Assembly (NCBI RefSeq): GCF_001686925.1
Contig: NZ_LVEN01000001.1
Span: forward strand, 186,001-250,000
DNA length: 64,000 nucleotides
Origin: Flavobacterium piscis
Lineage (GTDB): Bacteria > Bacteroidota > Bacteroidia > Flavobacteriales > Flavobacteriaceae
Direction: 5' to 3'
The translations under genes were made by a program, and so were the position numbers. Positions 34,511-43,166 of the stretch are shown piece by piece (position 1 is the stretch's first letter; every line of letters starts with the position of its first letter). A model generated the notes under the pieces. The model saw nothing but the letters and a program-made list of their open reading frames with translations. It was not told the DNA's origin and made no database searches.

Positions 34511-34978
34511 ATGAAAACTGCAGCAAACAACAATTGGAAAGTCGTTTCAGAAATTGATCTGATTTATAAAACAAAAGTAAAAAGTTCCCAAAGACCTCTT
34601 ATTACATCCTCCAGATGTGCCTATTCACTTTTGAAAGACTGCTGGGATCCGGGAAAGATTGAATTTCTGGAGCAGTTCAAAGTGCTGCTGCTTAACCAGT
34701 CCAATAGGGTACTGGGTATTTATGAAGCTTCTTCAGGAGGCATCTCAGGCACTATTGTTGACATCAGACTCCTGTTTGCCGCTGCACTCAAAGCCAGTGC
34801 TGTGGGCATCATCGTCAGCCACAATCATCCCTCTGGCAAGACAAGTCCTTCAGAAGCTGATAAAAGCATCACCAGAAAGATTAAACAGGCAGGGGAACTG
34901 CTGGACATTAAGCTGCTGGATCATGTGATTGTCAGTTCAGAAAACTATTATTCTTTTGCAGATGAAGGCGCTTTATAG
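34511..34978 (+). CDS. RadC-like JAB domain protein
   Basis: Protein of 155 residues carrying the JAMM metalloprotease-like motif: SHNHPSG with His104 and His106, followed by Asp117, plus an upstream Glu in EFLEQFKVLLL. It lacks the N-terminal HhH part of long RadC proteins, as is usual for the short forms found on Bacteroidota mobile elements. The function is unsettled (DNA repair or anti-restriction have been proposed). First gene of the island. Confidence 0.9.
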   Translation: MKTAANNNWKVVSEIDLIYKTKVKSSQRPLITSSRCAYSLLKDCWDPGKIEFLEQFKVLLLNQSNRVLGIYEASSGGISGTIVDIRLLFAAALKASAVGIIVSHNHPSGKTSPSEADKSITRKIKQAGELLDIKLLDHVIVSSENYYSFADEGAL

Positions 34979-34988
34979 CGCCTTTTTT
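34965..34988 (+). terminator. Terminator overlapping the RadC-like stop codon
   Basis: AAGGCGCT-TTAT-AGCGCCTT followed by T-run; the stop TAG lies in the loop and 3' arm. Confidence 0.8.
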
Positions 34989-35180
34989 CTTTTTTTCTTT
35001 TTCTGTAGGCCTGGGGTCTGCTGTTCTGTAAGGCAGAGGCTGGAATGCTGGAAAAGAGTCGCAGGTATCTGTAAGCTTTTAGCTGTTTATTGTGGTAACC
35101 TTCAACCTGATGCCTTCAACCTGATACGAAATAAAAAACACCGCCGGCACTTCATGCTGACGGTGTGTTTTTTTGGTTTT

Positions 35181-35474
35181 TTACTGTTTCTTGCCCGCAC
35201 CCAGTCCGGCAAGTTTTTCATTGAGTTCGTTAAGACCGGCCCTTGCCAGACAATCAGCAGAAAGCTGTTTTAATTCAGCAATATTTTCCTCGCCGCTGCG
35301 CTGCAGCAGCACCGATGGGCTGCTTTGATTTTCAATTAGTCCGCGCTCAATCACATGGTGGAGCAGCAGCACATTTTTTCGTGAAATCTTCAGATCAATT
35401 TTCACCGTTTCATTCATGCCCGGGATACTCAGTATGGTATCAAAAACCTGGGCAGCATCATTTTCTGTCAGCAT
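35181..35474 (-). CDS. Hypothetical protein of the mobilization island
   Basis: Helical protein of 97 residues (MLTENDAAQVFDTILSIPGM...NVLLLHHVIERGLIE..., ending in GLGAGKKQ). It lies opposite to the mob genes, between the RadC-like gene and the oriT candidate. It shares the higher-GC codon use of the island. No family is assigned; a plasmid or ICE accessory regulator is possible. Confidence 0.6.
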   Translation of the reverse strand: MLTENDAAQVFDTILSIPGMNETVKIDLKISRKNVLLLHHVIERGLIENQSSPSVLLQRSGEENIAELKQLSADCLARAGLNELNEKLAGLGAGKKQ

Positions 35475-35670
35475 AGTTCACACGTTTTTAAATTAATAAT
35501 TGGATCATTCAAAGATAGGCAGAAGCCCTGAAAACACCCCGTTCAAAATATGGACCTGATAGGATGGATTGGCCAGCCTTTTATAATTTCGTTGTCAGCA
35601 GCAGCATTAAAGTGGCTTTAATAATAATTGTTAGTCAGTTGCTGTAAGACTGCCCCGTTCCTGCAGTCGG

Positions 35671-35730
35671 CCAGATGTCCGTTTGTTAAACAAACGAATC
35701 TGGCTGCCCCGGCTCGGAACTCGCGGGCAG
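35671..35730 (+). other. Candidate origin of transfer (oriT)
   Basis: Two adjacent inverted repeats: CCAGA-N3-CCGTTTGT ... ACAAACG-N2-TCTGG (35671-35703) and CTGCCC ... GGGCAG (35704-35730). They lie directly upstream of the MobC-like and relaxase genes, the usual place of oriT. An in-frame TTG reading across this region was not accepted as coding. Confidence 0.5.
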
Positions 35731-35786
35731 TGCAACCGGAAGGAAAAGAGTTAAAAAAAAGCAAAGTGAAAAAAGAAACGGGAAAG

Positions 35787-36194
35787 ATGATGGGGAAGAA
35801 GATGGGAAAGGAAGTGGTAAACAGAACGCGCATTGCGGCGGTGCGCTTTACCGCTGCTGAGTATGCGGCATTGGAGAGACGATTCAAAGCGACGGCCTGC
35901 AGGCAGATGAGTGAATACCTCAGGAACTGCCTTTTAAACAAGCCGGTAACGGTCAAGCATCGGGATGCCTCACTTGACGAATTCATGCTCGAGTATATCC
36001 GCCTGAGAAAGGAGCTCACTGCCCTTGGAAATAACTTTAACCAGAGCGTTAAAAAACTGCATAGTCTGCAGCAGATCCCCGAATTCAGGCAGTGGATTTT
36101 GAGCACCGCAGCACAGCGTGAAAGACTGCTGTCCCAGGTGGAGGAGATCCGGAAAATGACATGGAAAATTACCCGGAAATGGTTGCAGTCATAA
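35787..36194 (+). CDS. MobC-like relaxosome protein
   Basis: Basic protein of 135 residues from the ATG at 35787; a GTG at 35766 is an alternative. VRFTAAEYAALERRFKATA then RQMSEYLRNCLLNKP is the ribbon-helix-helix-like start of bacterial mobilization proteins, and LGNNFNQSVKKLHSL is the conserved MobC phrase. It should help the relaxase bind oriT. Its end overlaps the relaxase start by 34 bp, which implies coupled translation. Confidence 0.85.
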   Translation: MMGKKMGKEVVNRTRIAAVRFTAAEYAALERRFKATACRQMSEYLRNCLLNKPVTVKHRDASLDEFMLEYIRLRKELTALGNNFNQSVKKLHSLQQIPEFRQWILSTAAQRERLLSQVEEIRKMTWKITRKWLQS

Positions 36195-37444
36195 ATACGG
36201 GACATTCGGTGCGGAGTATTTTGAGCTACAACGAAAATAAGGTCAAAGAAGGTACTGCGGAGTGTATCGGGGAAGGCAATTATCCGGCTTCGGCAGCAGA
36301 GCTGAATCAGGCTATGAAACTCGGCAGGCTGCTGCATCAGAATGCGCTGAACGGCAATGTAAAAAGAAACAGCGTGCACATCTCTTTAAACTTTCATCCC
36401 TCTGAGAATTATTCCACCGAAAAGCTCCTGCGCATAGCTGCTGCCTATATGGAAAAGATAGGTTTCGGGGAGCAGCCTTATCTGGTTTACCGCCATGATG
36501 ATGCGGGACATCCGCACATCCATCTGGTCTCCATAAAAGTCCGGGAAGACGGTTCGCGGATCGACATGCAGAATATCGGGAAAAACCAGTCTGAAAAAGC
36601 CAGAAAAGAAATTGAAAAAGAATTCCGTCTGGTGCCGGCACAGGGCAGGGGAAAGGAAGAGATTCCATTGGTAAAACCTGCGTGGTCGGGCAGGGTTTTA
36701 TACGGCAGGGCCGAGTCTAAAAAAGCCATGTCAGGGGTACTCAATGCAGTGCTTTTACATTATAAATACGGCTCGCTTTCAGAGCTCAATGCCGTGCTGC
36801 AGCTCTACAATATCAGGGCCGACAGGGGGAGTGAAGATTCGAGGATTTATAAGACCGGCGGGCTGGTGTACCGTATCCTGGACAAGGACGGGAAACCCGC
36901 AGGGGTTCCGATCAAGGCAAGTGATTTTGCGATGAAACCCACGCTTGCTTTTTTAGAGCGCCGATATGCACTAAATAGCAACGAAAAGATATTTGAAAAG
37001 AACAGGATAAGAAGCGCGGTGGACGGTGCTTTGCTGCGGCGGGACATGGATCTGGAGAAGCTGGTTTCCCTGCTGCGTAAAGAAGGCATGGACGTGTTGC
37101 TGCGAAAAAGTGCCGGGGGACAGCTTTACGGAATTACCTATGTGGATCACGTCTCGAAATGTGTTCTGAACGGCAGTGCGCTGGGGAAAAAGTACAGCGC
37201 CAAAGGCATGCTCGAACGCTGCGGTAGTACCGCCAAAGCAGCAGCGGTTTCAGGGGATGGAATAGTCCCGCATACGGCTTCTAAAGAGCCGAAAGAAAGT
37301 GCTTTGGAAAGCGCTTCAGATGGTGTTTCGGTGAAAGTGCTTGAGGAACTTTTCAAACCGGAAGTGCAGGGAGATTATGTCGCGGGAAGATTTAAGGCAA
37401 GGCGCAGGAAAAGAAGAAGGAGAGGAACCGCAGACAGGAATTAG
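36161..37444 (+). CDS. Relaxase / mobilization nuclease (MobB-like)
   Basis: Protein of 427 residues. The three-histidine metal motif of Pfam-type relaxases is intact: HDDAGHPHIHLV with His112, His117, His119 and His121. Upstream are SVRSILSYNENKV with a candidate catalytic Tyr23 and SVHISLNFHPSE. It nicks oriT and pilots the strand. The C-terminus is basic (RRKRRRRG). A second ATG six codons later is possible. Followed 32 bp later by the coupling protein. Confidence 0.9.
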   Translation: MENYPEMVAVINTGHSVRSILSYNENKVKEGTAECIGEGNYPASAAELNQAMKLGRLLHQNALNGNVKRNSVHISLNFHPSENYSTEKLLRIAAAYMEKIGFGEQPYLVYRHDDAGHPHIHLVSIKVREDGSRIDMQNIGKNQSEKARKEIEKEFRLVPAQGRGKEEIPLVKPAWSGRVLYGRAESKKAMSGVLNAVLLHYKYGSLSELNAVLQLYNIRADRGSEDSRIYKTGGLVYRILDKDGKPAGVPIKASDFAMKPTLAFLERRYALNSNEKIFEKNRIRSAVDGALLRRDMDLEKLVSLLRKEGMDVLLRKSAGGQLYGITYVDHVSKCVLNGSALGKKYSAKGMLERCGSTAKAAAVSGDGIVPHTASKEPKESALESASDGVSVKVLEELFKPEVQGDYVAGRFKARRRKRRRRGTADRN

Positions 37445-37476
37445 TTTTAGAAATAAGGAATTAAAAATTTAGCGCT

Positions 37477-39453
37477 ATGCAGACAGGGGAAAACGAACAG
37501 GCACTGAGAAAAATACTCGATATGACAAGGCTCATCAGCATTCTTTTGCTGCTGGGGCACTTTTACTATTATTGTTATGAAGCTTTTAAAGTATGGAATC
37601 TTACGGGTGCGCTGGGAGACAAAATTCTGGGGTCGGTTTACAGGACCGGACTCTTTGGGAGTTTTTACATTTCCAAGTTTGCGGCGCTCGGATTGCTTTT
37701 GATTTCACTGCTCGGGGCGAAGGGCAAAAAGGATGAAAAACTGCAGTGTAAGACTGCCGTTTACCGGATGGTTTTGGGACTGCTGCTGTATTTTTTAAGC
37801 GGATTGTTGCTGTTGTTGGCTGCTGCTGTGGAGTATACAGCAGCTGTTTATATGCTGGCGGCGTCGGCAGGCTTTCTGCTGGTACTTTCAGGCGGGACGC
37901 TGCTCTCGCGGCTGATACGCAGCAGGCTGTCTGCCGTAGATATTTTCAACAGTGAAAATGAGACCTTTCCCCAGGAAGAACGCCTGCTGGAAAATGAGTA
38001 TTCCATCAACCTGCCGGCACAGTATTATTTAAAAAACAAACTGCGCAATAGCTGGATCAATATCATCAATCCGTTTCGCGGGCTTCTGGTTTTGGGCACC
38101 CCGGGATCGGGTAAATCCTACTTTGTCATCCGGCATGTCATTACCCAGCACATTGCCAAAGGCTTCAGCATGTTTGTGTATGATTTTAAATACGATGACC
38201 TTTCCAGAATTGTCTACAATACCTTTGAAAAATACAAGCAGGTATATGCCGTTGAGCCCAAGTGTTACTTTATTAATTTTGATACCATCATGCACCGCTG
38301 CAATCCGCTGGATCCCCAGAGCATGGAAGACATCACCGATGCTTCGGAGTCCGCCAGAACCATACTGATGGGACTCAACCGCGAATGGATCAAGCGCCAG
38401 GGTGACTTTTTTGTGGAGTCGCCGATCAATTTTTTATCGGCTGTCATCTGGTATCTCAGACGCTACAAGGACGGGGAATTCTGTACCCTGCCGCATGTCA
38501 TCGAGCTCATGCAGGCCGACTATGACAGTCTCTTTACGCTGCTTCGCACCGATAAGGAAATCGAGGTGCTTATCAACCCTTTTATCAATGCCTATCTCAA
38601 CGATGCGATGGAGCAGCTGGAAGGACAAATAGCTTCTGCCAAGGTAGCAATGGCCAGGCTTTCCTCCCCGCAATTGTATTACGTGCTCTCGGGAAATGAT
38701 TTTACCCTGGATATCAATAATCCCCTGGAGCCCAAGATTATCTGCATGGGAAACAACCCGCAGAAAATACAGATTTACGGGGCGGTATTATCGCTGTATG
38801 TGAACCGGCTGGTGAAACTGGTCAACAAAAAAGGAAAGCTCAAATCGAGCCTTATTTTTGATGAATTCCCTACTATTTATCTCAATAATATGGACAGCCT
38901 GATTGCCACGGCAAGAAGCAATAAGGTAAGCACCTGCCTGGGGGTGCAGGACTTCAGCCAGCTGCGCAAAGATTACGGACGCGAGCAGGCCGATGTCATT
39001 ATGAACATCACCGGAAATATTATCTCGGGACAGGTGACAGGGGATACAGCCAAACAGCTCTCGGAACGTTTTGGCAAAATCATGCAGGACCGCGAGAGTA
39101 TTTCCATTAACAGCTCCGATACGTCCATCAGCCGGTCCCGGCAACTGGAAGCCGCCGTGCCGCCTTCGAAGATTTCTTCACTGAGCTCGGGAGAATTTGT
39201 CGGTATGACAGCCGATGATCCGCAGTGCAGGATCCGTCTGAAGACCTTCCACTGCGAAATTGTAAATGATCATGAGGCGCTGCGGAAAGAGGAAGAAAAC
39301 TATAAGGAAATACCGCTGGTGAGAAAACTCGATCATGCCATGATCCAGCAGAATTTCAGCCAGATCAGGCGCGATGTGCAGGATATTATCTATAGCGAGA
39401 TGCAGCGACTGCTGCAGGATCCGGCGCTGTCTTATCTGATTGTGAAGAAGTGA
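37477..39453 (+). CDS. TraG/VirD4-like type IV coupling protein
   Basis: Protein of 658 residues. Four hydrophobic spans lie in the first 150 residues. The ATPase follows, with Walker A GTPGSGKSYF near 206-215 and Walker B SLIFDEFPT near 456-464. SNKVSTCLGVQDFSQLRKDYG and GEFVGMTADDP belong to the TraM-recognition/TraG region. It links the relaxosome to a type IV secretion channel that is not encoded here, so the island would need helper functions. Confidence 0.92.
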   Translation: MQTGENEQALRKILDMTRLISILLLLGHFYYYCYEAFKVWNLTGALGDKILGSVYRTGLFGSFYISKFAALGLLLISLLGAKGKKDEKLQCKTAVYRMVLGLLLYFLSGLLLLLAAAVEYTAAVYMLAASAGFLLVLSGGTLLSRLIRSRLSAVDIFNSENETFPQEERLLENEYSINLPAQYYLKNKLRNSWINIINPFRGLLVLGTPGSGKSYFVIRHVITQHIAKGFSMFVYDFKYDDLSRIVYNTFEKYKQVYAVEPKCYFINFDTIMHRCNPLDPQSMEDITDASESARTILMGLNREWIKRQGDFFVESPINFLSAVIWYLRRYKDGEFCTLPHVIELMQADYDSLFTLLRTDKEIEVLINPFINAYLNDAMEQLEGQIASAKVAMARLSSPQLYYVLSGNDFTLDINNPLEPKIICMGNNPQKIQIYGAVLSLYVNRLVKLVNKKGKLKSSLIFDEFPTIYLNNMDSLIATARSNKVSTCLGVQDFSQLRKDYGREQADVIMNITGNIISGQVTGDTAKQLSERFGKIMQDRESISINSSDTSISRSRQLEAAVPPSKISSLSSGEFVGMTADDPQCRIRLKTFHCEIVNDHEALRKEEENYKEIPLVRKLDHAMIQQNFSQIRRDVQDIIYSEMQRLLQDPALSYLIVKK

Positions 39454-39771
39454 TGTTTGCTTTTGTTTGGGTGTTTGGATTACGGCAGCACAGAACAGAT
39501 GTAGGGAAGTTCTTTTTTTCTTAGTTAATTGGTTAATTGGTTTTAGACTGTTTTTATTTTTTTTCAGAGTGTTTTATTTTGATTTTGGCCGGTGATGGGA
39601 AGGCTGGGTGGAGTGATTGGTTGATTTGAACGGAATAATTAATTAGTCGTCGTTTGATTTTGTATGATTTAATGAGATTTGCAGGATAGAGGTTAGAGTT
39701 TTGTTCGGTTGCTTATCAGAAAGAGGATACTTCAATCATGTTTACAGAAATTATAAATCAAAGTCCGAATG
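39454..39771. other. Spacer, duplicated at 42.8 kb
   Basis: From about 39545 this region is a diverged copy of 42785-42960 (shared TTGATTTTGGCCGGTGA, TGGAGTGAT, TTGATTTGAA, GAGATTTGC-type words), so the leader repeat is over 300 bp long. No gene seen. Confidence 0.5.
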
Positions 39772-39894
39772 GTGGTGTATGAAATAAAAATCCTATTTTT
39801 GAAAATCAATAAATACTGACATTTGTCAGACATAGCACACCAATTTGGGGTGGATAAGTCTTACGCGGTCAGACATATATGCAAGTTATGTGCC
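39772..39894 (+). promoter_or_regulatory. Array leader 1 (attI-like site with promoter)
   Basis: Holds TATTTTTG (TAnnTTTG class) at 39794-39801, the palindrome CTGACATTTGTCAG at 39816-39829, two direct GTCAGACATA words (39825 and 39869), and ends at GTTATGTGCC (39885-39894), which opens the first cassette. The same order and spacing recur at 43.0 kb, and a weaker copy occurs at 62.6 kb. Direct words before a GTT resemble integrase-binding repeats of attI, but this is inference. Confidence 0.6.
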
Positions 39895-39921
39895 ATTATC
39901 CAAAAAAAAATAGAAAACATA

Positions 39922-40776
39922 ATGAATCAAAGAGAATTTACATCGTTAGGATTTATTATAGGATTGACTATTTTGCTTCTAAATGATTTTTATTTAAAAA
40001 ATCTTTATGGAAATTGGTTCACAGGTAAATTATCTGATTTTGCAGGATTATTTATTTTCCCAATGTTTTGGACAATATTATTTCCCCGTTTTAAAAATAA
40101 AATATATTTCACAACACTCATTGTCTTCATTTATTGGAAATCAGAATTTAGCAATTCAATTATTGAATTCATTAATAATTCTAATTATTTAAAAATTCAA
40201 AGAGTTGTTGATTTATCTGACTTAATAGCATTGACAATTTTGCCAATTTCTTATTTATATAATCAAAAACACGAAAAATTTTATATTCAAATTAAACCTG
40301 TTTTTATTGTAGGTTTAGCTTCATTCGCTTTTATGGCAACGAGTTACAGTACGGATATTAATTATATAAAAAACTATTCCTTCAACTATTCTGTTGAAAC
40401 TTTAAAAAATAGAATATACTATTTAAAAGGAATCTCAAATCATTATGAAGAACAAAAAGAAGATTATATAACGGATTCTTCGGGGAAATATAAAATTCAT
40501 AAATTTAATCTTGACACAATTTCATCAACAGAAGTTCCAATTAATAATTTTGTTAAGGACACGATGGATTTGTTTATTTACGAAGATTTTTGTTTTAAAG
40601 GTTATAGCGCAAAAATTATAATAAGCGGAAATTCTAAAAAATCAAAATTGCAACTTTTGAGTTTTCATCATTCTTGTCCGAAAGATGAAAAGACTTTGAC
40701 TAAATGGAATAATGATGAAGAAATATTGTCCGAATCTTTTGAAAAGAATATAATTAAACAATTGAATATTAAATAA
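39922..40776 (+). CDS. Cassette 1: membrane protein of unknown function
   Basis: Protein of 284 residues from the ATG at 39922; a TTG 33 codons upstream lies in the array leader and is rejected. About four membrane helices occupy the N-terminal half (SLGFIIGLTILLLNDFY, FAGLFIFPMFWTILFP, IYFTTLIVFIYW, VFIVGLASFAFMAT), followed by a soluble C-terminal domain of about 140 residues with Cys near FCFKGYS and HHSCPKD. LSDFAGLFIFPMFW looks conserved-family-like but I cannot name it. Only 1 bp separates the stop codon from the terminal arm. Confidence 0.75.
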   Translation: MNQREFTSLGFIIGLTILLLNDFYLKNLYGNWFTGKLSDFAGLFIFPMFWTILFPRFKNKIYFTTLIVFIYWKSEFSNSIIEFINNSNYLKIQRVVDLSDLIALTILPISYLYNQKHEKFYIQIKPVFIVGLASFAFMATSYSTDINYIKNYSFNYSVETLKNRIYYLKGISNHYEEQKEDYITDSSGKYKIHKFNLDTISSTEVPINNFVKDTMDLFIYEDFCFKGYSAKIIISGNSKKSKLQLLSFHHSCPKDEKTLTKWNNDEEILSESFEKNIIKQLNIK

Positions 40777-40777
40777 C

Positions 40778-40916
40778 GGCACATAACAGCCACTACAACG
40801 GATTTGGGCATTTGGCTTAATGGAAAGATGGTTTTGTATTTAGAATGATTTGGCGAATCCGAAAATAGGGCTTAATTTAACCCCAAACCCGCTGTAGTGC
40901 CAAGACGTTGTGGTGC
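40778..40916 (+). repeat. attC-like site a
   Basis: Begins GGCACATAAC, the reverse complement of the cassette 1 start GTTATGTGCC at 39885. Stem CACTACAACGGATTTGGG pairs with CCCAAACCCGCTGTAGTG (three mismatches). Inner hairpin GATTT-GGCG-AATCC. Ends GTTGTGGTGC (40907-40916), the start of cassette 2. Core length is about 133 nt, within the range of integron attC sites. Confidence 0.7.
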
Positions 40917-40942
40917 ATAGTAAAGAACCAAAATACTAACCA

Positions 40943-41839
40943 ATGGAAATACTAATAGTATTATTAGGTATAATTACAGCATTAATAATTTTATATTTTG
41001 GATTAGCATTTATTTTAATTCAAATCCGCAGACCAAAATTCAACAATAAAGGCTATACGAAACTTGAAAAAAGACTTTTGGATATTTTTACATCTATGTT
41101 TGATCCTAATTTAGCTGACAAAATCAAGATGCAAATTGAATACTTCGAAAATAAACGTAAATGGAGGAAGTATTGGGAGAAGAGTATGTCAATAGACCTA
41201 TATGGAGATAAAAAAATGTCGCCTAACTTAAAATACCCAAGACGAGATGAAAGTAAAATTGCAACGATTAGATTTAAAGTAAACGAAGAAAAATACAGCA
41301 TTGAGTTTAATAGTTATGACGGTAGGATTTGGGGATGGAAAATAAGACCTAATCCCAAGGGAATTCAAAAAACAGACAATATTGAAGTAATTAGCAAAAA
41401 GATTTACAATGATCTAAATGAGAAAGTTGTAATTAGTATTGAAAAAACAGAATTCAAGACAATTCCAAATTTTGATGGCGTGATTGGAGAAGTTTCAAAA
41501 GTGAAACCAATTAAAACTGCATTTAATCCGTTAATTCCACAGCAAATTGAGATATTTAAGCGGAAAATTGACACGGTACTTCCAAATGGTTATATAAAAA
41601 TCATTGAGCAGACTGAGGGCTTGGAATTTGATGATTTTCGAATTTCAGGAATTTCTGAAATGCAGAGAACCGGATTAGATGATGGAGATTATTTTCATTT
41701 AGTTGAATTTGACGATGGAATAATTGCCGTAAAAGAAAATGATAAAAATGGAGAACTTTATTTTTGCCATTTTTCGGGTGGATTGACTGATAAATTAGGA
41801 ACAGATTTCGACAAAATATTAAAAGAACGAACTACATAA
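40943..41839 (+). CDS. Cassette 2: membrane-anchored protein with SUKH/SMI1-like C-terminus
   Basis: Protein of 298 residues. It starts with one membrane helix (EILIVLLGIITALIILYFGLAFIL), then a soluble region. Residues about 205-295 read IFKRKIDTVLPNGYIKIIEQ, then LEFDDFRISGISEM and HLVEFDDGIIAVKENDKNGE, which resembles the SMI1/KNR4 (SUKH) fold used by many toxin-immunity proteins. The similarity is by eye and moderate. The gene starts 27 bp into the cassette arm region and ends 4 bp before the arm of site b. Confidence 0.7.
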   Translation: MEILIVLLGIITALIILYFGLAFILIQIRRPKFNNKGYTKLEKRLLDIFTSMFDPNLADKIKMQIEYFENKRKWRKYWEKSMSIDLYGDKKMSPNLKYPRRDESKIATIRFKVNEEKYSIEFNSYDGRIWGWKIRPNPKGIQKTDNIEVISKKIYNDLNEKVVISIEKTEFKTIPNFDGVIGEVSKVKPIKTAFNPLIPQQIEIFKRKIDTVLPNGYIKIIEQTEGLEFDDFRISGISEMQRTGLDDGDYFHLVEFDDGIIAVKENDKNGELYFCHFSGGLTDKLGTDFDKILKERTT

Positions 41840-41970
41840 CTACGCACCACAACAGCCACTACAACGGATTTGGGCATTAGGCTTAATGGAAAGATGGTTT
41901 TGTATTTGGGATGATTTACTTCGTCTGTTGGCTATCGCTCGGGTGGCTAATCCGAAAATAGGCTTAATTA
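41840..41970 (+). repeat. attC-like site b (3' end missing)
   Basis: CTACGCACCACAAC (41840-41853) against the expected CTATGCACCACAAC: 13 of 14, the mismatch being a G-T wobble on the bottom strand. The stem 5' half CACTACAACGGATTTGGG is intact. The tip carries an expanded loop (TTACTTCGTCTGTTGGC...) like site d. The 3' half with CCCAAAC and GTT is lost after GGCTTAATTAAG. Confidence 0.65.
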
Positions 41971-41980
41971 AGAGATTTAA

Positions 41981-42538
41981 TCAGTAAACATTGCTTCCCG
42001 AAATAGTCAGCACATGAGGTGTTCGTATTGACGGACAGCAATGGCCGTCATTTTCTGCGTACTCTAATAGTTCAACATGAATATGACCGTTGGTGATTTT
42101 ATCAAATTGAAACAAAGTTTCAGGCTCATATCCTGCTATAACCTTAACATCATAGCCGCTGTTTTGGTACAGAGTCAAACCCTGTCCTACAATAGCGTTT
42201 CCACCGTCCTTAGGAACCAGGCTGAAATAAACGGCAACATCTTCAATGCCGTCACCGGTAAAGTCCCCTGTGTAGGACTGCTGAAGATCAAATTCCGCAT
42301 CGTGGGAGGTTAAGATTTTAGGCAGGTATTTTCTGAACTGCTTCTCTGCAAGCCTAACGGCATCATTTGTTGTTATTTTAGGTCTGTCTGCCTGCATTTC
42401 TTTAAGAGAAAGTTCTTTCTCTTTCAGCAGCAGTTCTTTCTCCTTAAGTTCCAGTTCTTTTTCTTTATTTGAATTGTTGCAGCCTGCCAGGACTACAGAT
42501 AGAAGTAGGGTTAGACTGAATTTGATTTTTAGGTTCAT
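41981..42538 (-). CDS. Lipoprotein with coiled coil
   Basis: Protein of 185 residues with a lipoprotein signal ending LAGC (Cys20), then a heptad-like run of KEKELxLKEKEL repeats (about residues 25-50), then a soluble domain: NDAVRLAEKQFRKYLP, and YTGDFTGDGIEDVAVYFSLV, a short FG-GAP/calcium-loop-like DGxxD segment. It lies opposite to the cassettes between arrays 1 and 2 and is probably not a cassette gene. Confidence 0.7.
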   Translation of the reverse strand: MNLKIKFSLTLLLSVVLAGCNNSNKEKELELKEKELLLKEKELSLKEMQADRPKITTNDAVRLAEKQFRKYLPKILTSHDAEFDLQQSYTGDFTGDGIEDVAVYFSLVPKDGGNAIVGQGLTLYQNSGYDVKVIAGYEPETLFQFDKITNGHIHVELLEYAENDGHCCPSIRTPHVLTISGSNVY

Positions 42539-42693
42539 GGTATGAAATGGTTAATTTCCGTTAGGTTTTGGTTAATAGCAGTGGACTTGTATTTAAGCAT
42601 GTTTGGAACTAAATTAAGGCATTATTTGGTTTTAGCAACCTTTCATATATAAAAAAATCAATATTCATTAATCCGGCTGACGTGGTATGGTTC
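42539..42693. other. Spacer and lipoprotein promoter region
   Basis: AT-rich; should hold the promoter of the minus-strand lipoprotein gene. No other feature. Confidence 0.3.
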
Positions 42694-42760
42694 TTTGTTT
42701 GTTTGTTTGTTTGTTTGTTTGTTTGTTTGTTTGTTTGTTTGTTTGTTTGTTTGTTTGTTT
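42694..42760 (+). repeat. Tetranucleotide tract (TTTG)n, about 17 units
   Basis: Uninterrupted TTTG repeats for 67 bp, followed by a looser TTAG run. Tracts of this kind change length by slippage. It lies 155 bp upstream of the lipoprotein start and 285 bp upstream of leader 2, not in a gene. Confidence 0.95.
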
Positions 42761-42977
42761 CTTTCTGAGTTAGTTAGTTTTTCTTTTTTTCTCAGAATGT
42801 TTTAATTTTGATTTTGGCCGGTGAATGGGAGGATGGTTGGAGTGATCAGTTGATTTGAATGGGAGGATTATTTAATCGTAGTTTGATTTCTTAAGATTTA
42901 ATAAGATTTGCCAGATGCGGGTTATAGTTCTGTTCCCGCTCATTATAGTTCCAAGAGCACAGAAACTTATAGTAATG

Positions 42978-43136
42978 TTAGTACGAAAAGTATTAAGTAA
43001 ATAAAAAGCACGTATAGTGATTTATGAAATAAAAATCCTATTTTTGAAAATATATAACACTGACATTTGTCAGACTTAGCAACCCATTTTAGGGTAGATA
43101 AGTCGGACATCGTCAGACATATAAACGAGTTAGGGG
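42978..43136 (+). promoter_or_regulatory. Array leader 2 (attI-like site with promoter)
   Basis: Shares TTAGTACGAAAAGTATT with leader 3 and the rest with leader 1: TATTTTTG at 43039-43046, CTGACATTTGTCAG at 43060-43073, CAGAC-type words at 43071 and 43115, and GTTAGGGG at 43129, the start of cassette 3. The distance from TATTTTTG to GTT is 90 nt, against 91 and 88 in the other leaders. Confidence 0.6.
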
Positions 43137-43166
43137 ACATACAACCAAAAAAACTAAAATTCAGAT

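Larger units (their letters stand above)
34200..39453 (+). mobile_element. Mobilizable island remnant (mob and coupling genes, no integrase)
   Basis: Higher GC than the flanks, and gene content RadC-like, small unknown, MobC-like, relaxase, TraG-like. This is the mobilization block of Bacteroidota ICE/IME elements. No integrase, excisionase or mating-pair genes are in the window, and AT-rich cassette sequence begins right after the coupling protein, so the element is incomplete or its other genes lie elsewhere. The exact ends are not visible. Confidence 0.65.
39885..41970 (+). mobile_element. Gene-cassette array 1 (two cassettes)
   Basis: Leader 1, cassette 1 (39886-40907, gene 39922), attC-like a, cassette 2 (40908 onward, gene 40943), truncated attC-like b. 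Both genes run in the leader's direction. The array stops where the minus-strand lipoprotein gene begins. Confidence 0.65.

Noticed and set aside
35628..35786. Longer MobC-like protein starting at TTG.
   Set aside because: The extra 53 codons span the oriT-like hairpins and contain Cys/Pro/Asn-rich, non-family sequence.
39823..39921. TTG-initiated N-terminal extension of cassette 1 that looks like a helix-turn-helix (VDKSYAVRHI), similar to a frame in leader 2 (VDKSDIVRHI).
   Set aside because: It lies wholly in the shared leader DNA, has a stop just upstream, and the frame is broken in leader 3. The likeness follows from DNA similarity of the leaders.
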